A stretch of 64,000 nt of DNA from Nocardioides sp. LHD-245 (GCF_030929495.1 NZ_JAVFWN010000012.1:124001-188000); one strand, 5' to 3'; counted from the first letter of the stretch, positions 7,996-19,608 are shown. The notes: generated from the sequence alone by a model not told the origin. Translations and numbers: made by a program.

Positions 7996-9186
7996 TCAGC
8001 CCGCGTCGACGACCTCGAGGGTGCCGTCGTCGCGCTGCCACAGGCCGGCGATGTGCAGCAGTCGCTGGCGGCCGACCTGGTCCCAGGCGTGGTAGACGAG
8101 CCGCAGTGACCTCTTGTCCACGAACGCGCTCGCCCCGCCGGGGCCGAGACGTCCGGTCGACGCGGTGGAGAGCAGCGGCTCCCCGCCGTTCTGGCGCACG
8201 CACGGACCCTCGGGCCCGGCGCAGATCGCATAGCCGGTCGCGTAGTCGGCCCGCTCCCACGAGTTGCCGGAGTAGAAGAGGTAGGTGACTCCCCGGAACT
8301 GCACCATGCTCGGGTTCTCGATCGTGTCGCCCTCCCACGCCCGGTCGAGAGTCAGCAGCTCCCGGGTCTGGGAGCCGTCGGCGAAGCCGGTCCCGTCGGG
8401 GTTGAGCTGACGGACGAACAGCCCGGCCGGGCGACGGTTCACGACACCCGAGAACTTCCACAGCAGCCACGGGACGCCGTGCTCGTCGACGAACACGTCG
8501 GGGTCGATGACGCCGAGCTGCGCCTCGCCGTAGCAGATCGGCTCGCCGACCGGGCGGAACGGACCGGCCGGGGACGGCCCGCGGGTCAACCCGATGCAGT
8601 TGTGCCGCTGCCCGCCCTGGGTGCCGGCCGGCGCGGCGTACGCGGCGGTCCAGCCGTCGCCGACCCTGTCGACCCCGGGCGCCCAGAGGTCGCGCCCCCC
8701 GTCGCCGCTGCGCACCCAGCCGGCGATCTCGATCGGGTCGACCCGGCCGCCGCCGCCGGTGGCCAGCGGCGTCCAGGTGACCAGGTCGCGCGAGGTGAGC
8801 GTCGGCAGCCTCAGGTGGGAGGTGTTGGTGGCGTAGGCGTACCAGCGGCCCTGGTGGCGCACGATGTCCGGGTCCGCGAACACCCCGCGGTACGCCGCCC
8901 CCGGCTGCCACCGTGAGCTGTTGCCCGCGATCCGCACCGGCTCGGGCCGGCGCTGTGCGGGGAGCTCCTGGGCGAGCCGCTCGGCGAGCTGCGCGAGGTC
9001 CTGCATCTCGCCGGCCAGCACGTCGCCGGGCAGTGTCGTCGGCAGCGCGCTCGGCTCCGGGATCAGCGGTGCCTCGGTGGACGTGCCCTCGGCCGCGGGC
9101 GGGGACGCCTCGCCGGAGCCGCAGGCGGCCGCGACCAGCGCGACGACCACCAGCGCGGCCGTGACCGCGACGCCCCTGCTGCGCAT
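7996..9186 (-). CDS. GH43-like secreted lipoprotein (five-blade propeller)
   Basis: A 396-residue lipoprotein starting at ATG 9186 behind GGAGGAGG. A signal peptide ends in VAAAC (Cys22). Residues ~100-390 look like a glycoside hydrolase family 43/62-type five-bladed propeller: an early FADPDIVRHQGRWYAYAT (general-base Asp candidate), a middle VIDPDVFVDEHGVPWLLW, and ENPSMVQFRGVTYLFYSG (candidate acid Glu). Such enzymes cleave arabinan or xylan side chains outside the cell. Substrate specificity cannot be set from sequence. It appears monocistronic, with a TATCGT hexamer ahead of the ribosome site. Confidence 0.7.
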   Translation of the reverse strand: MRSRGVAVTAALVVVALVAAACGSGEASPPAAEGTSTEAPLIPEPSALPTTLPGDVLAGEMQDLAQLAERLAQELPAQRRPEPVRIAGNSSRWQPGAAYRGVFADPDIVRHQGRWYAYATNTSHLRLPTLTSRDLVTWTPLATGGGGRVDPIEIAGWVRSGDGGRDLWAPGVDRVGDGWTAAYAAPAGTQGGQRHNCIGLTRGPSPAGPFRPVGEPICYGEAQLGVIDPDVFVDEHGVPWLLWKFSGVVNRRPAGLFVRQLNPDGTGFADGSQTRELLTLDRAWEGDTIENPSMVQFRGVTYLFYSGNSWERADYATGYAICAGPEGPCVRQNGGEPLLSTASTGRLGPGGASAFVDKRSLRLVYHAWDQVGRQRLLHIAGLWQRDDGTLEVVDAG

Positions 9187-9234
9187 GCCCGCCTCCTCCG
9201 GGCGGCCACGATAGAGGACCGGGCGGCAGCGGTC

Positions 9235-10944
9235 TCAGGGTCGGCCGAAGCGGATCGTCCGGGTCTGGGGGATGTAGCCGGGTGCCGTCACGCTCACCCG
9301 CACCGAGACGACCTTGCCACGCAGGGCCCGGCGCACCTTCAGCGTGCGACCGGTCGCGCCGGGCAACAGCCGCTTCCCGGCGTACCACTGCAGCTCGGCC
9401 CGCGCGCCGAGGGCGAGCGCCTCGGCGGACAGGACCGGCGGCGACACCCGGGCCCGCTTGCCGACGCGGGCCTTCGCCCTCGCCGGCTTCCGGGTCGGCC
9501 AGGCCGCGACGGCGCCTCCCGGCAGCGCCGCCGGGGTCACCGGCGCGGTCTCGGCGGAGCGGGCCACCCCGGGCCCGGTGAACCAGGGCGTGCCGGGGCC
9601 GCTGTCGGCCGGCCGGGTCGTGGTGACCTCGACGCCGATCCGGGCGCCGACGTCCGCCGGCGTCACCCGGTACGTCGGCCCGGTCGCCCCCGCGATCGGC
9701 GCGCCACCGCGCAGCCACAGGTAGGTGTGGGCGTAGGTCGCCACGGAGGGGCGCCAGAGCCCGGCGGACGCGGTCAGCACCTGACCCGTCGCCGCCGTCC
9801 CGGACAGGCTCGGTGCCACCGCGCCGAACGGCGTGGTGTTGACGACCACCACCGGCGCCGAGTCGACCGGTGCTCCGGTCCAGGCGTGGAAGCCGTCGGG
9901 CATCGCCCGCACCGACAGCTCGACCTCCCAGCCGTCGTCGAGGCCGTCGAGGACCAGCTCGGGCCCGGTCAGCCCGTCGATGACCACGCCGTTGCGCAGC
10001 CACTGGAGGACCGTCCCGGCTGCGGCGTCGCCCCACACGACGTCGGAGTGGGCGTGCAGGGTCCGGCCCCACTCCGGGGTGCCGGTGATCGTCACCCCGC
10101 CGCTGACCCGGGTCGTCGCCGTCTTGAGGGTGCGGATCCCGAGATCGGTGTCCGCATCGGCCGCCAGCGGGATCGTCGTGAGTCCGACCGAACCGGCGCC
10201 GAACGGCACCCCTCCCGCGCCGGTCGTGGCGCCGGTGAGACCGGAGTCGGCGAAGGAGAAGACGTAGTCGCTGCCGACCGGCGCGACGAACCGCAGCGCG
10301 AGCCGCAGCCCGTTGGGCACGGTCGGGAGGTCGAAGGCGAAGGTGCCGTCCGCGGTCAGGGTCCGGACCGGCACGCTGTCGAGCCGGTACCAGTCGCCCG
10401 GTAGGTTCCAGGCGCCGTCGCTGGCCCCCCACAGCTCGACCTGCACCCCCGCGACGCTGCGCCCGGGAGCGGCGAGTGCCCGGCCGCCGTACCGGTGGAG
10501 GGCGAAGTCGGTGAGCAGCGGCGTCGTGCCCAGCGTCGTCGCCGCGCCGTCGGTGACGGTGATCGTGCCGGCGCCGGTCACCGTGGTGCCGTTGCACGAG
10601 CCCGCCGCGACGCCGGGGGAGGACCACCAGCGGTCGCGGCCGAAGCTGCAGGGGTTCATGTCGGACCAGAAGGTGCTGAACGCGACGTGGTAGGTGCCCG
10701 TCGCCAGCCCGGTGAGCGCGAAGGTGCCGTCGGGGCCCACCCAGGAGCCCGCGCCCGCGGTGAAGCCGGTCGGGTGGGCGGTCGTGCTGACGAGGACCTG
10801 GACGCCGCGCACGTCGTACCCGGCCGGGACGGTCACCGTCCCGGTGATGGAGCCGGTCGCCGTCGCCCGGGCCGGGCCGGCCAGGACCGGCGCCGTCGCG
10901 GAGCTCAGGACCAGGGCCAGCAGGACCAGCAGTGCACGTCGCAT
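9235..10944 (-). CDS. Secreted protein with carboxypeptidase-regulatory-like and Ig-like domains
   Basis: A 569-residue exported protein. Residues 1-28 form a signal peptide. Residues ~30-150 contain a carboxypeptidase-regulatory-like repeat (GSITGTVTVPAGYDVRGVQV, then GLATGTYHVAFS). Later residues contain tandem Ig-like units with the actinobacterial pattern GQVLTASAGLW...YLWLRGGAPIAGATGPTYRVTPADVG. The last ~100 residues are a basic LQWYAGKRLLPGATGRTLKV-type unit. No catalytic motif is visible. It is probably a cell-surface or secreted adhesive or structural protein. The gap to the GH43-like gene downstream on the same strand is only 48 bp, so co-transcription is possible. Confidence 0.65.
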   Translation of the reverse strand: MRRALLVLLALVLSSATAPVLAGPARATATGSITGTVTVPAGYDVRGVQVLVSTTAHPTGFTAGAGSWVGPDGTFALTGLATGTYHVAFSTFWSDMNPCSFGRDRWWSSPGVAAGSCNGTTVTGAGTITVTDGAATTLGTTPLLTDFALHRYGGRALAAPGRSVAGVQVELWGASDGAWNLPGDWYRLDSVPVRTLTADGTFAFDLPTVPNGLRLALRFVAPVGSDYVFSFADSGLTGATTGAGGVPFGAGSVGLTTIPLAADADTDLGIRTLKTATTRVSGGVTITGTPEWGRTLHAHSDVVWGDAAAGTVLQWLRNGVVIDGLTGPELVLDGLDDGWEVELSVRAMPDGFHAWTGAPVDSAPVVVVNTTPFGAVAPSLSGTAATGQVLTASAGLWRPSVATYAHTYLWLRGGAPIAGATGPTYRVTPADVGARIGVEVTTTRPADSGPGTPWFTGPGVARSAETAPVTPAALPGGAVAAWPTRKPARAKARVGKRARVSPPVLSAEALALGARAELQWYAGKRLLPGATGRTLKVRRALRGKVVSVRVSVTAPGYIPQTRTIRFGRP

Positions 10945-11023
10945 CCGGCCATCGTCGGGCGGCCGGCGCTCGCGCCGCGTCAGGGTACGACCCGGACATT
11001 CCGGTCCGCGGCCGGGTCACCCC

Positions 11024-11029
11024 TAGACT
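11024..11029 (+). promoter_or_regulatory. -10-like hexamer TAGACT before folC
   Basis: TAGACT lies 10 nt before the folC ATG. This fits an actinobacterial TANNNT -10 element giving a very short or absent leader. No clear -35 is seen. Confidence 0.4.
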
Positions 11030-11039
11030 CGGCCCCGCC

Positions 11040-12392
11040 ATGAACGAGCCTGTAGCGCGCCCAGCCGAGACCTTCGCCGAGGCCGAGGACGCCCTCCTGT
11101 CCCGATGGCCCGAGACCCGCCTGGAGCCCTCGCTCGACCGGATCCGGGCCTTCACCGAGCTGCTCGGCGATCCGCAGCGCGCCTACCGCTCGATCCACCT
11201 CACCGGCACGAACGGCAAGACGTCGACGTCGCGGATGATCGACGCGCTGCTCCGCGCCCTCGAACTGCGCACCGGCCGCTTCACCAGCCCGCACGTCGAG
11301 CGGATGAGCGAGCGGATCAGCATCGACGGGGAGCCGCTGGACGACGAGGCGTTCGTCCGGGCGTTCAACGACATCGCGCCGTACACCCATCTGGTCGATC
11401 GGGCCGGGGAGCACCCGCTCAGCTTCTTCGAGACCGTCGTCGGCATGGCCTACGCCGCCTTCGCCGACGCGCCCGTCGACGTCGCCGTCGTCGAGGTCGG
11501 CATGGGTGGGTCCTGGGACGCCACCAACGTCATCGACGCCGACGTCGCGGTCGTGACGCCGATCGCCGTCGACCACGCCCACTACCTCGGCGACACCGCG
11601 GTCGAGATCGCCCGGGAGAAGGCGGGCATCATCAAGCCCGGCTCGGTCGCGGTGCTCGCACAGCAGACCGCCGCCGTCGCCACCGTCCTGCTCGAGCGGA
11701 TCGCCGAGGTCGGCGCCACCGCCGCCCGCGAGGGCCTGGAGTTCGGCGTCGTGTCCCGCGCGCCCGCGGTCGGCGGGCAGGTCGTGACCCTCCAGGGCCT
11801 CCGCGGCCGGTACGACGACCTCTTCCTGCCGCTCTACGGCGCTCACCAGGCGCAGAACGCCGCGGCCGCGCTCGCCGCGGTCGAGGCGTTCGTCGGGGGA
11901 GAGGAGCCGCTGGGCGACGACATTGTCCGGGGGGCCTTCGCCGAGATCACCTCGCCGGGGCGCCTGGAGGTCGTCCGCCGCAGTCCCACGATCGTGCTGG
12001 ACGCGGCCCACAACCCGCACGGAGCGGAGGCCGCCGCCGCCGCGCTGGACGACTCCTTCCAGTTCGACCCGGTCATCGGCGTGATCGGCGTGATGGGGGA
12101 CAAGGACGCCGAGGGACTGCTCGCCGCGTTCGAGCCCCACCTCGAGCACGTCGTGGTGACCCAGAACTCCGCGGCCCGTGCGCTGTCCGCCGACCGGCTG
12201 GCCGTCGTGGCGCGCGAGGTGTTCGGCGACGACCGCGTCACCGTCGTCCCCCTGCTCGCCGACGCCATCGACGCCGCCGCGGCCCGCGCCGAGGCGACGG
12301 GCAGCGACGCGCTCAGCTCGGGCGCCGTCCTCGTCACCGGCTCGGTCGTCACCGTGGGTGAGGCCCGCACGCTGCTGGGGGGCCGCAAGTGA
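11040..12392 (+). CDS. folC: Bifunctional folylpolyglutamate/dihydrofolate synthase
   Basis: A 450-residue Mur-ligase-family enzyme that adds glutamate to dihydropteroate and folates in the cytoplasm. Diagnostic elements are the P-loop HLTGTNGKTSTSRMID near residue 57, ERISIDGEPL, the EVGMGGSWDATNV motif, AVDHAHYLG with catalytic His, KAGIIKPG, and the C-terminal domain start GRLEVVRRSPTIVLDAAHNPHG. Length is normal. The ATG at 11040 is preceded by a TAGACT hexamer and no good ribosome site, consistent with a leaderless or near-leaderless mRNA. It overlaps the DUF4233 gene by GTGA, the usual actinobacterial pairing. Confidence 0.95.
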   Translation: MNEPVARPAETFAEAEDALLSRWPETRLEPSLDRIRAFTELLGDPQRAYRSIHLTGTNGKTSTSRMIDALLRALELRTGRFTSPHVERMSERISIDGEPLDDEAFVRAFNDIAPYTHLVDRAGEHPLSFFETVVGMAYAAFADAPVDVAVVEVGMGGSWDATNVIDADVAVVTPIAVDHAHYLGDTAVEIAREKAGIIKPGSVAVLAQQTAAVATVLLERIAEVGATAAREGLEFGVVSRAPAVGGQVVTLQGLRGRYDDLFLPLYGAHQAQNAAAALAAVEAFVGGEEPLGDDIVRGAFAEITSPGRLEVVRRSPTIVLDAAHNPHGAEAAAAALDDSFQFDPVIGVIGVMGDKDAEGLLAAFEPHLEHVVVTQNSAARALSADRLAVVAREVFGDDRVTVVPLLADAIDAAAARAEATGSDALSSGAVLVTGSVVTVGEARTLLGGRK

Positions 12393-12820
12393 CCGAGGAG
12401 ACGCACCCTCCGGCACTGCCTCCGGACGGGCCGGTCGACCCCGAGCGCGAGAAGTCCCCGCGCCGGGGGATGTGCGCCGCCGTCCTCAGCCTCGAGGCGG
12501 TCGCGGTCGGCCTGTCCACGCCGGTGATGATCGGCATCTCCGACATCCGCCCCGCCCTGGCGCTGCCGCTCGGGCTGGGCCTGGCGGTGCTCTGCGTGCT
12601 GGTCGCGGGGATGCTGCGCCGCGAGTCGGCGTACGTCCTCGGGCACGCGCTGCAGGTCGGCGCCGTCGCCCTCGGCTTCCTGGCCCCGCTCATGTTCGTG
12701 GTCGGCGGCATCTTCGCCCTGCTCTGGGGGACCGCCTACGGTCTGGGACGCAAGATCGAGAACGAGCGGGCGGCCGCCTTCGCGGCCTACGACGAGGGCC
12801 GGGGATCAGATGGTTCGTGA
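12389..12820 (+). CDS. DUF4233 small membrane protein
   Basis: A 143-residue protein with about four hydrophobic helices (from MCAAVLSLEAVAVGLSTPV through GFLAPLMFVVGGIFALLWG) and charged termini. The GTG start overlaps the folC stop. A DUF4233 protein directly after folC is a conserved actinobacterial arrangement, usually followed by ndk. Here secA follows instead. The molecular function is unknown. The coupling suggests co-translation rather than a proven folate role. Confidence 0.8.
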   Translation: MTEETHPPALPPDGPVDPEREKSPRRGMCAAVLSLEAVAVGLSTPVMIGISDIRPALALPLGLGLAVLCVLVAGMLRRESAYVLGHALQVGAVALGFLAPLMFVVGGIFALLWGTAYGLGRKIENERAAAFAAYDEGRGSDGS

Positions 12821-12838
12821 CCGCCTCGGGGCACTGGG

Positions 12839-12844
12839 TAGAGT
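12839..12844 (+). promoter_or_regulatory. -10-like hexamer TAGAGT before secA
   Basis: TAGAGT ends 6 nt before the secA GTG (12851), the spacing expected for transcription starting at or next to the start codon. No Shine-Dalgarno sequence is present between them, supporting a leaderless secA mRNA. Confidence 0.45.
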
Positions 12845-12850
12845 GACCGC

Positions 12851-15730
<2,880 letters not shown>

Positions 15731-15928
15731 TCAACGGATCAGACGGGGGTCTTCGACGATGCTGATGTCGGCATCGTCGAAGACCCGCCCGACGTGAACC
15801 GTCGCGAGGAAGTCGCGGACCCGGCGCTCGGCCGTGGCGAGCGAAGGAGCCTGCGTCACGCCCTCGCCGTCGATGTGAAGCTCCCAGCCGTGCTCTCACG
15901 GCCGGGCGGTCACGTGGTACGTCGTCAT
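15731..15928 (-). pseudogene. HicB-like small protein broken by an in-frame TGA
   Basis: Reading down from ATG 15928 gives MTTYHVTARP, then TGA (15898-15896), then an open frame HGWELHIDGEGVTQAPSLATAERRVRDFL ending at 15731. The pieces match in order the small actinobacterial HicB-like antitoxin-type proteins that start MTTYxVTARRW and continue GWELHIxGVGVTQ. The TGA falls where that family has Trp (TGG to TGA by one base). The result is a 10-residue peptide, so the gene is probably dead unless TGA is read through or is a sequencing error. No HicA-type partner is adjacent. Its stop abuts the secA stop. Confidence 0.65.
15747..15786. terminator. 16-bp hairpin after secA
   Basis: Arms 15747-15762 (GGGTCTTCGACGATGC) and 15771-15786 are perfectly complementary with an 8-nt loop. 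The hairpin starts 16 bp past the secA stop and lies inside the 3' coding end of the broken HicB-like gene. No T-tract follows, as is common in high-GC actinobacteria. It probably ends secA transcription and perhaps the opposite transcript too. Confidence 0.6.
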
Positions 15929-16005
15929 TGCAGCCACCCTTTCGGAAGACACTCCAGGCGCCGTTTCATTTCCTTGACCACCAGTCTGGATCGCCGGCGG
16001 TCGAC

Positions 16006-16530
16006 TCAGGAGAAGTCGAGCGCGGTGCAGACCCAGCGTTGGTCGCGGCGCTCGAACCTGGCCGCGACGGCGCGCGAGCGCTCGCCGTGGAGCACGTGCA
16101 CCCCGCACTCCACGATCGCGTCGCTGAGGAAGCAGGCGTGCACGCTCCGCACCCGCGGCCGGACCGGCTGCACCCGCGCCAGGCCGGGCTGGTGACCGCC
16201 CGCACGGGCGACCAGGAGGGCGCGGCGGTGGAGGTCGGCGTACACGTCCCGGGTGGTCCAGCGGATCAGCTGGGAGACGGGCCGGTCGCCACCGACGATC
16301 TCGACGGCCGCCTGCACGAAGCGGTGGGTCCACTCCTCGATGGCGTGCCGTAGTCGCTGGTCGACGGGGACGACGACCGCACCCGGCCGGGTCGGCGGGC
16401 GTGGCCCCGCGCGTCCCGTCGTCCGGGGCGGGGACTGGCGGGGGAGCAGGGCGAGGGCGAGCGTGCCTTGGGTGGGGCTGACCGGGACGGCCAGCCGGAG
16501 GCCGGCCAGCTCGTGCGGGGCTGCGGACAT
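16006..16530 (-). CDS. Rv3235-family (DUF6459-like) protein
   Basis: A 174-residue protein. Residues 1-60 are proline- and arginine-rich and probably disordered. Residues ~65-174 form a compact domain (VDQRLRHAIEEWTHRFVQAAVEIVGG, QLIRWTTRDVYADL, then RVRSVHACFLSDAIVECGVHV and RAVAARFERRDQRWVCTALDF) matching the actinobacterial Rv3235 family from memory. Its place just downstream of a LysM protein and near secA is typical. Function is unknown. No catalytic motif is seen. Confidence 0.65.
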   Translation of the reverse strand: MSAAPHELAGLRLAVPVSPTQGTLALALLPRQSPPRTTGRAGPRPPTRPGAVVVPVDQRLRHAIEEWTHRFVQAAVEIVGGDRPVSQLIRWTTRDVYADLHRRALLVARAGGHQPGLARVQPVRPRVRSVHACFLSDAIVECGVHVLHGERSRAVAARFERRDQRWVCTALDFS

Positions 16531-16578
16531 GGTTCCTCCTGGATGGGCGGGGTCAGGTCGTCGGGTCAGGTCGTCGGG

Positions 16579-17256
16579 TCAGGTCGGCGGCAGCCGGAGC
16601 GACTGCCCGGGGTGGATGAGATCGGGGTCGGAGCCGAGGGCCGGGGCGTTGAGCGCCTGCACTCGCCGCCAGTACGACGCCACCTCGGTCGCCGACGCGC
16701 CGGGGCCGAGCCGGTGGGCGGCGATCGACCACAGCGAGTCGCCGGGCCGGACCACGACGACCGCCGGGCCCCGCTCGCCGTCTCGTGCCGGCCGGTCGAG
16801 GGGCCGGTCGAGGGGCCGGTCGAGAGGCCGGTCGAGGGGCCGGTCGGGCAGGGGGAGGCCGTCGAGCGCCGCGGCGCCGCCCGGGGCCTCGGGACCGGTG
16901 GGTACGTCGGTCGAGCTGTCGGCGGAGGCCGGTGCGACCCCCGCGAGCGCCACCACGCCGCAGGCGGCGAGGAGGAGGCGGCGGAGCGGACCGACGACCC
17001 GTTCCGGCGGCGCGGCGCCGGAGCGCAGCACACTGCCGGCGACGTCGGTCACCAGCGCCCAGAGGATGATCCCGGTGGCCAGCACCGCGACCGCGCACGC
17101 CTGGACGAGGACGTCCGCGAAGGTCGGCCCGGGTGCGGCGGCCAGTCGCCGCGCCGGCGGCACGGCGAGTGCGCCAAGACCGCCGAGCGCGGCGGTGACG
17201 GTGAGCCAGAGCAACGTGGCGCGCATCCGCACCCGGCCGGCAGCGACGAGTTCCAT
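16579..17256 (-). CDS. Membrane protein with C-terminal LysM domain
   Basis: A 225-residue protein with about three N-terminal hydrophobic helices (RATLLWLTVTAALGGLGAL, VLATGIILWALV, LLLAACGVVALAGVAPA), a proline/aspartate linker containing four PLDR units, and a C-terminal LysM domain (VVRPGDSLWSIAAHRLG ... LIHPGQSLRLPP) that binds peptidoglycan. It is probably membrane-anchored with LysM outside. ATG 17256 was chosen because AAAGG lies upstream at acceptable spacing. GTG 17292 and ATG 17226 are alternatives. Divergent from the 17368 gene and likely co-transcribed with the Rv3235-like gene. Confidence 0.75.
   Translation of the reverse strand: MELVAAGRVRMRATLLWLTVTAALGGLGALAVPPARRLAAAPGPTFADVLVQACAVAVLATGIILWALVTDVAGSVLRSGAAPPERVVGPLRRLLLAACGVVALAGVAPASADSSTDVPTGPEAPGGAAALDGLPLPDRPLDRPLDRPLDRPLDRPARDGERGPAVVVVRPGDSLWSIAAHRLGPGASATEVASYWRRVQALNAPALGSDPDLIHPGQSLRLPPT
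16791..16848. repeat. 12-bp tandem repeat encoding PLDR units
   Basis: Unit GCCGGTCGAGGG occurs nearly five times (16791, 16803, 16815 with one change, 16827, 16839 partial). The period is a multiple of three, so it encodes Pro-Leu-Asp-Arg repeats in the LysM protein linker. Copy number can vary without a frameshift. Confidence 0.9.
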
Positions 17257-17367
17257 CCCGAGAGAACCTTTACGTTTGCTTCCGTTTGACACAGGATGAA
17301 TTCGTTAAGTTCGGTTGTCAACCGTTACGCAGCCAACCTGTGGAGGACGGCGTGCGAGGGTGGGCGC

Positions 17368-17904
17368 ATGGGCTGGGAGGACGAGCTGTTCGCGCTCTTC
17401 GACGATCTCGAGGACCAGGCCGGCGCCCTGTTCGCCGCGGAGCGCGACCTCGAGGTGGCCGACCGCAGCCGCGCGGAGTACCAGCAGGTCGGCCTCGCCG
17501 GGCGGTTGATGGCGAGTGTCGGCGCCGAGGTCACCCTCGGCGTCCTCGGTGTCGGCAATGTGGCCGGCACGGTCGAGCGGGTCGCCGACGGCTGGCTGCT
17601 GCTCGCCTCCGGCGATCACGACTGGGTGGTCGCCCTCGCGGCGGTCAGCACCGTCGAGGGCGCGTCCGCGCGCTCGGTCCCCGCCGTCGCCTGGTCACCG
17701 TTCGCCCGCCTCGGCCTGGCCTCGGCCCTGCGCCGGATCGCCGAGGCCCGCGAGCCGTGCCTGCTCCACCTCCGCGACGGCAGTCGTCTCGACGGCGTCC
17801 TGCACCGGATCGGCGCCGACTTCTGCGAGCTGGTCGCCGGCGAGGGCCGGCGTACGCTCCTGGTCGCGTTCAGTGCCCTCGCCGCGGCGCGCTCCCACCG
17901 CTGA
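17368..17904 (+). CDS. Conserved actinobacterial protein of unknown function
   Basis: A 178-residue acidic protein starting at ATG 17368 after GCGAGGGTGG. Residues 1-45 are a predicted helical segment rich in Glu, Asp and Ala (ELFALFDDLEDQAGALFAAERDLEVADRSR split over two helices). Residues ~50-178 contain two beta-rich units (GAEVTLGVLGVGNVAGTVERVADGW and LLHLRDGSRLDGVLHRIGADFCEL) reminiscent of small beta-barrel folds. No enzyme motif is visible. Similar proteins sit near secA in related actinobacteria, but the role is unknown. Confidence 0.65.
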   Translation: MGWEDELFALFDDLEDQAGALFAAERDLEVADRSRAEYQQVGLAGRLMASVGAEVTLGVLGVGNVAGTVERVADGWLLLASGDHDWVVALAAVSTVEGASARSVPAVAWSPFARLGLASALRRIAEAREPCLLHLRDGSRLDGVLHRIGADFCELVAGEGRRTLLVAFSALAAARSHR

Positions 17905-18024
17905 AAACGCTTCCGGGCCTCGCCGAGACACCCCCTCGATTGGGCAGAGACTGCATACCCCGGGGCCGAATTCGCGCGGATTGGTCCCAAACCGCACGAT
18001 CTACTGACGAGTCATTCCGCCGAG

Positions 18025-18372
18025 TCAGGTCGCGTCGAGGTCGTACGGCGGCCGCTCGCCCGGCTCGAGCGGCCGCACCGGCGCGGAGTCGTCGTCACTG
18101 CGGATGGTGTCATCGAGCTCCTCGAGCTCGGCCATCGCCTCGGCGATGTGCTTGCGGACGATGGCGCGCGGGTCGAGGTCGGAGAGCTCGAGGTCGGCGT
18201 ACTCCGGGCCGAGCTCCGAGCGCAGCTCGTCACGGGCGTTGTTGGCGAACTTGCGGAGGTCGCGGACCAGCCGGCCGGCCTGGCGGGCCAGATCGGGGAG
18301 CTTGTCGGGCCCGAAGACGAGCACAGCCAGGAAGGCGATCAGGGCGAGCTCGCCGAAACCGATACCGAACAC
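18025..18372 (-). CDS. tatB: Twin-arginine translocase subunit TatB
   Basis: A 115-residue protein with the TatA/B layout. A short N-terminal membrane helix (FGIGFGELALIAFLAVLVFGP) is followed by the hinge PDKLPDLARQAGRLVRDLRKF amphipathic helix and an acidic tail. A Glu in the membrane helix (E8) and longer length favour TatB over TatA. It works with TatC in exporting folded proteins. The GTG start at 18372 has GGAGGAAGGGG upstream. It is followed on the same strand by no tat gene. The mrp-like gene lies upstream on the same strand. Confidence 0.9.
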   Translation of the reverse strand: MFGIGFGELALIAFLAVLVFGPDKLPDLARQAGRLVRDLRKFANNARDELRSELGPEYADLELSDLDPRAIVRKHIAEAMAELEELDDTIRSDDDSAPVRPLEPGERPPYDLDAT

Positions 18373-18412
18373 CCGCCAGCCCCTTCCTCCGTGCGTCGCG
18401 ACAGCGTGCGGG

Positions 18413-19597
18413 TCAGAACTTACTGGTCGGGGTGAGTCCGAGTTGCATGCCGGCCAGTCCGCGGCCCCGCCCGTCGAGGCGGTCCGCGATCGCCTGGAGC
18501 GTGGCGGCGGCCGGAGCGGTGGGGTCGGCGTCGACGATCGGCTTGCCGACGTCGCCGCCCTCGCGGAGCGCGATGTCGATCGGGATCCGGCCGAGCACGG
18601 GCACGTCGTACCCGAAGCGCTCGGACAGCGTCTCGGCGACCCGGTCGCCGCCGCCGGTGCCGAAGATCGCGAGCTGGTGCTCCTTGCCCTCGGCGGTGCA
18701 GTGGGGGCAGGGCAGGTAGCTCATGTTCTCGACGACGCCGACCACGCGCTGGTGCATCATCGAGGCCATCGTGCCGGCCCGCTCGGCGACCTCGGCCGCG
18801 GCCTCCTGCGGCGTGGTCACCACGACGACCTCGGCACCCGGCAGATGCTGGCCCAGGGAGATGGCGACGTCGCCGGTGCCGGGCGGCAGGTCGAGGAGCA
18901 GGACGTCGAGGTCACCCCAGTAGACGTCCGCGAGCATCTGGACGAGGGCCCGGTCGAGCATCGGGCCGCGCCAGGCGACGACCTGGTCGCGGCGCGGCTT
19001 GAGCATGCCGATCGAGATGACCGAGACGCCGGACGGCGTCGGCACCGGCATGATCAGGTCGTCGACCTGGGTCGGCCGGGCGTCGGCGACCCCGAGCATC
19101 GCGGGCACCGAGTGGCCGTAGATGTCGGCGTCGACGAGGCCGACCTTGCGTCCCGACTTGGCCAGCGCGAGAGCCAGGTTGACCGTCACCGAGGACTTGC
19201 CGACGCCGCCCTTGCCGGAGGCGATGGCGAACACCTTCGTCAGCGAGCCGGGCTGCGCGAACGGGATCTCGCGCTGTGCCTGGCCGCCGCGCAGGGTCTC
19301 GTGCAGGCCGGAGCGCTGCTCCGCGCTCATCACGCCGAGCTCGACCTCCACGCCGGTCACACCGGGCAGCGCGGCGACGGCCGCGGTGACGTCGCTGGTG
19401 ATCGTGTCCTTGAGGGGACAGCCCGCCACGGTCAGCAGCGCCTTCACCGTGACGACGGAACCACCGTCGCCCGCGGCGATGTCGACGCTCTCGACCATGC
19501 CGAGCTCGGTGATCGGGCGCTTGATCTCGGGGTCGTTGACCTTGGCGAGCGCGGCCATGACCTGCTCGACGGACGGGGACTGCGTCGTACTGCTCAC
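18413..19597 (-). CDS. Mrp/NBP35-family Fe-S carrier P-loop ATPase
   Basis: A 394-residue protein. Residues 1-90 are a MIP18/DUF59-like domain with conserved TVAGCPLKDTI. Residues ~120-380 are a ParA-like ATPase with deviant Walker A ASGKGGVGKSS (127-136), YGHSVPAMLG, and WGDLDVLLLDLPPGTGD. The CPHC motif near residue 286 is the Fe-S binding pair of ApbC/Mrp proteins. It is expected to bind and transfer Fe-S clusters in the cytoplasm. The GTG start has TAGACT 8 nt upstream, suggesting a leaderless mRNA. Confidence 0.92.
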   Translation of the reverse strand: MSSTTQSPSVEQVMAALAKVNDPEIKRPITELGMVESVDIAAGDGGSVVTVKALLTVAGCPLKDTITSDVTAAVAALPGVTGVEVELGVMSAEQRSGLHETLRGGQAQREIPFAQPGSLTKVFAIASGKGGVGKSSVTVNLALALAKSGRKVGLVDADIYGHSVPAMLGVADARPTQVDDLIMPVPTPSGVSVISIGMLKPRRDQVVAWRGPMLDRALVQMLADVYWGDLDVLLLDLPPGTGDVAISLGQHLPGAEVVVVTTPQEAAAEVAERAGTMASMMHQRVVGVVENMSYLPCPHCTAEGKEHQLAIFGTGGGDRVAETLSERFGYDVPVLGRIPIDIALREGGDVGKPIVDADPTAPAAATLQAIADRLDGRGRGLAGMQLGLTPTSKF

Positions 19598-19608
19598 AAC
19601 CCTGGAGT

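Noticed and set aside
7205..11155. 1316-codon minus-strand open frame
   Set aside because: Spans several well supported genes in another frame and is Arg/Gly/Pro-rich; typical high-GC artefact.
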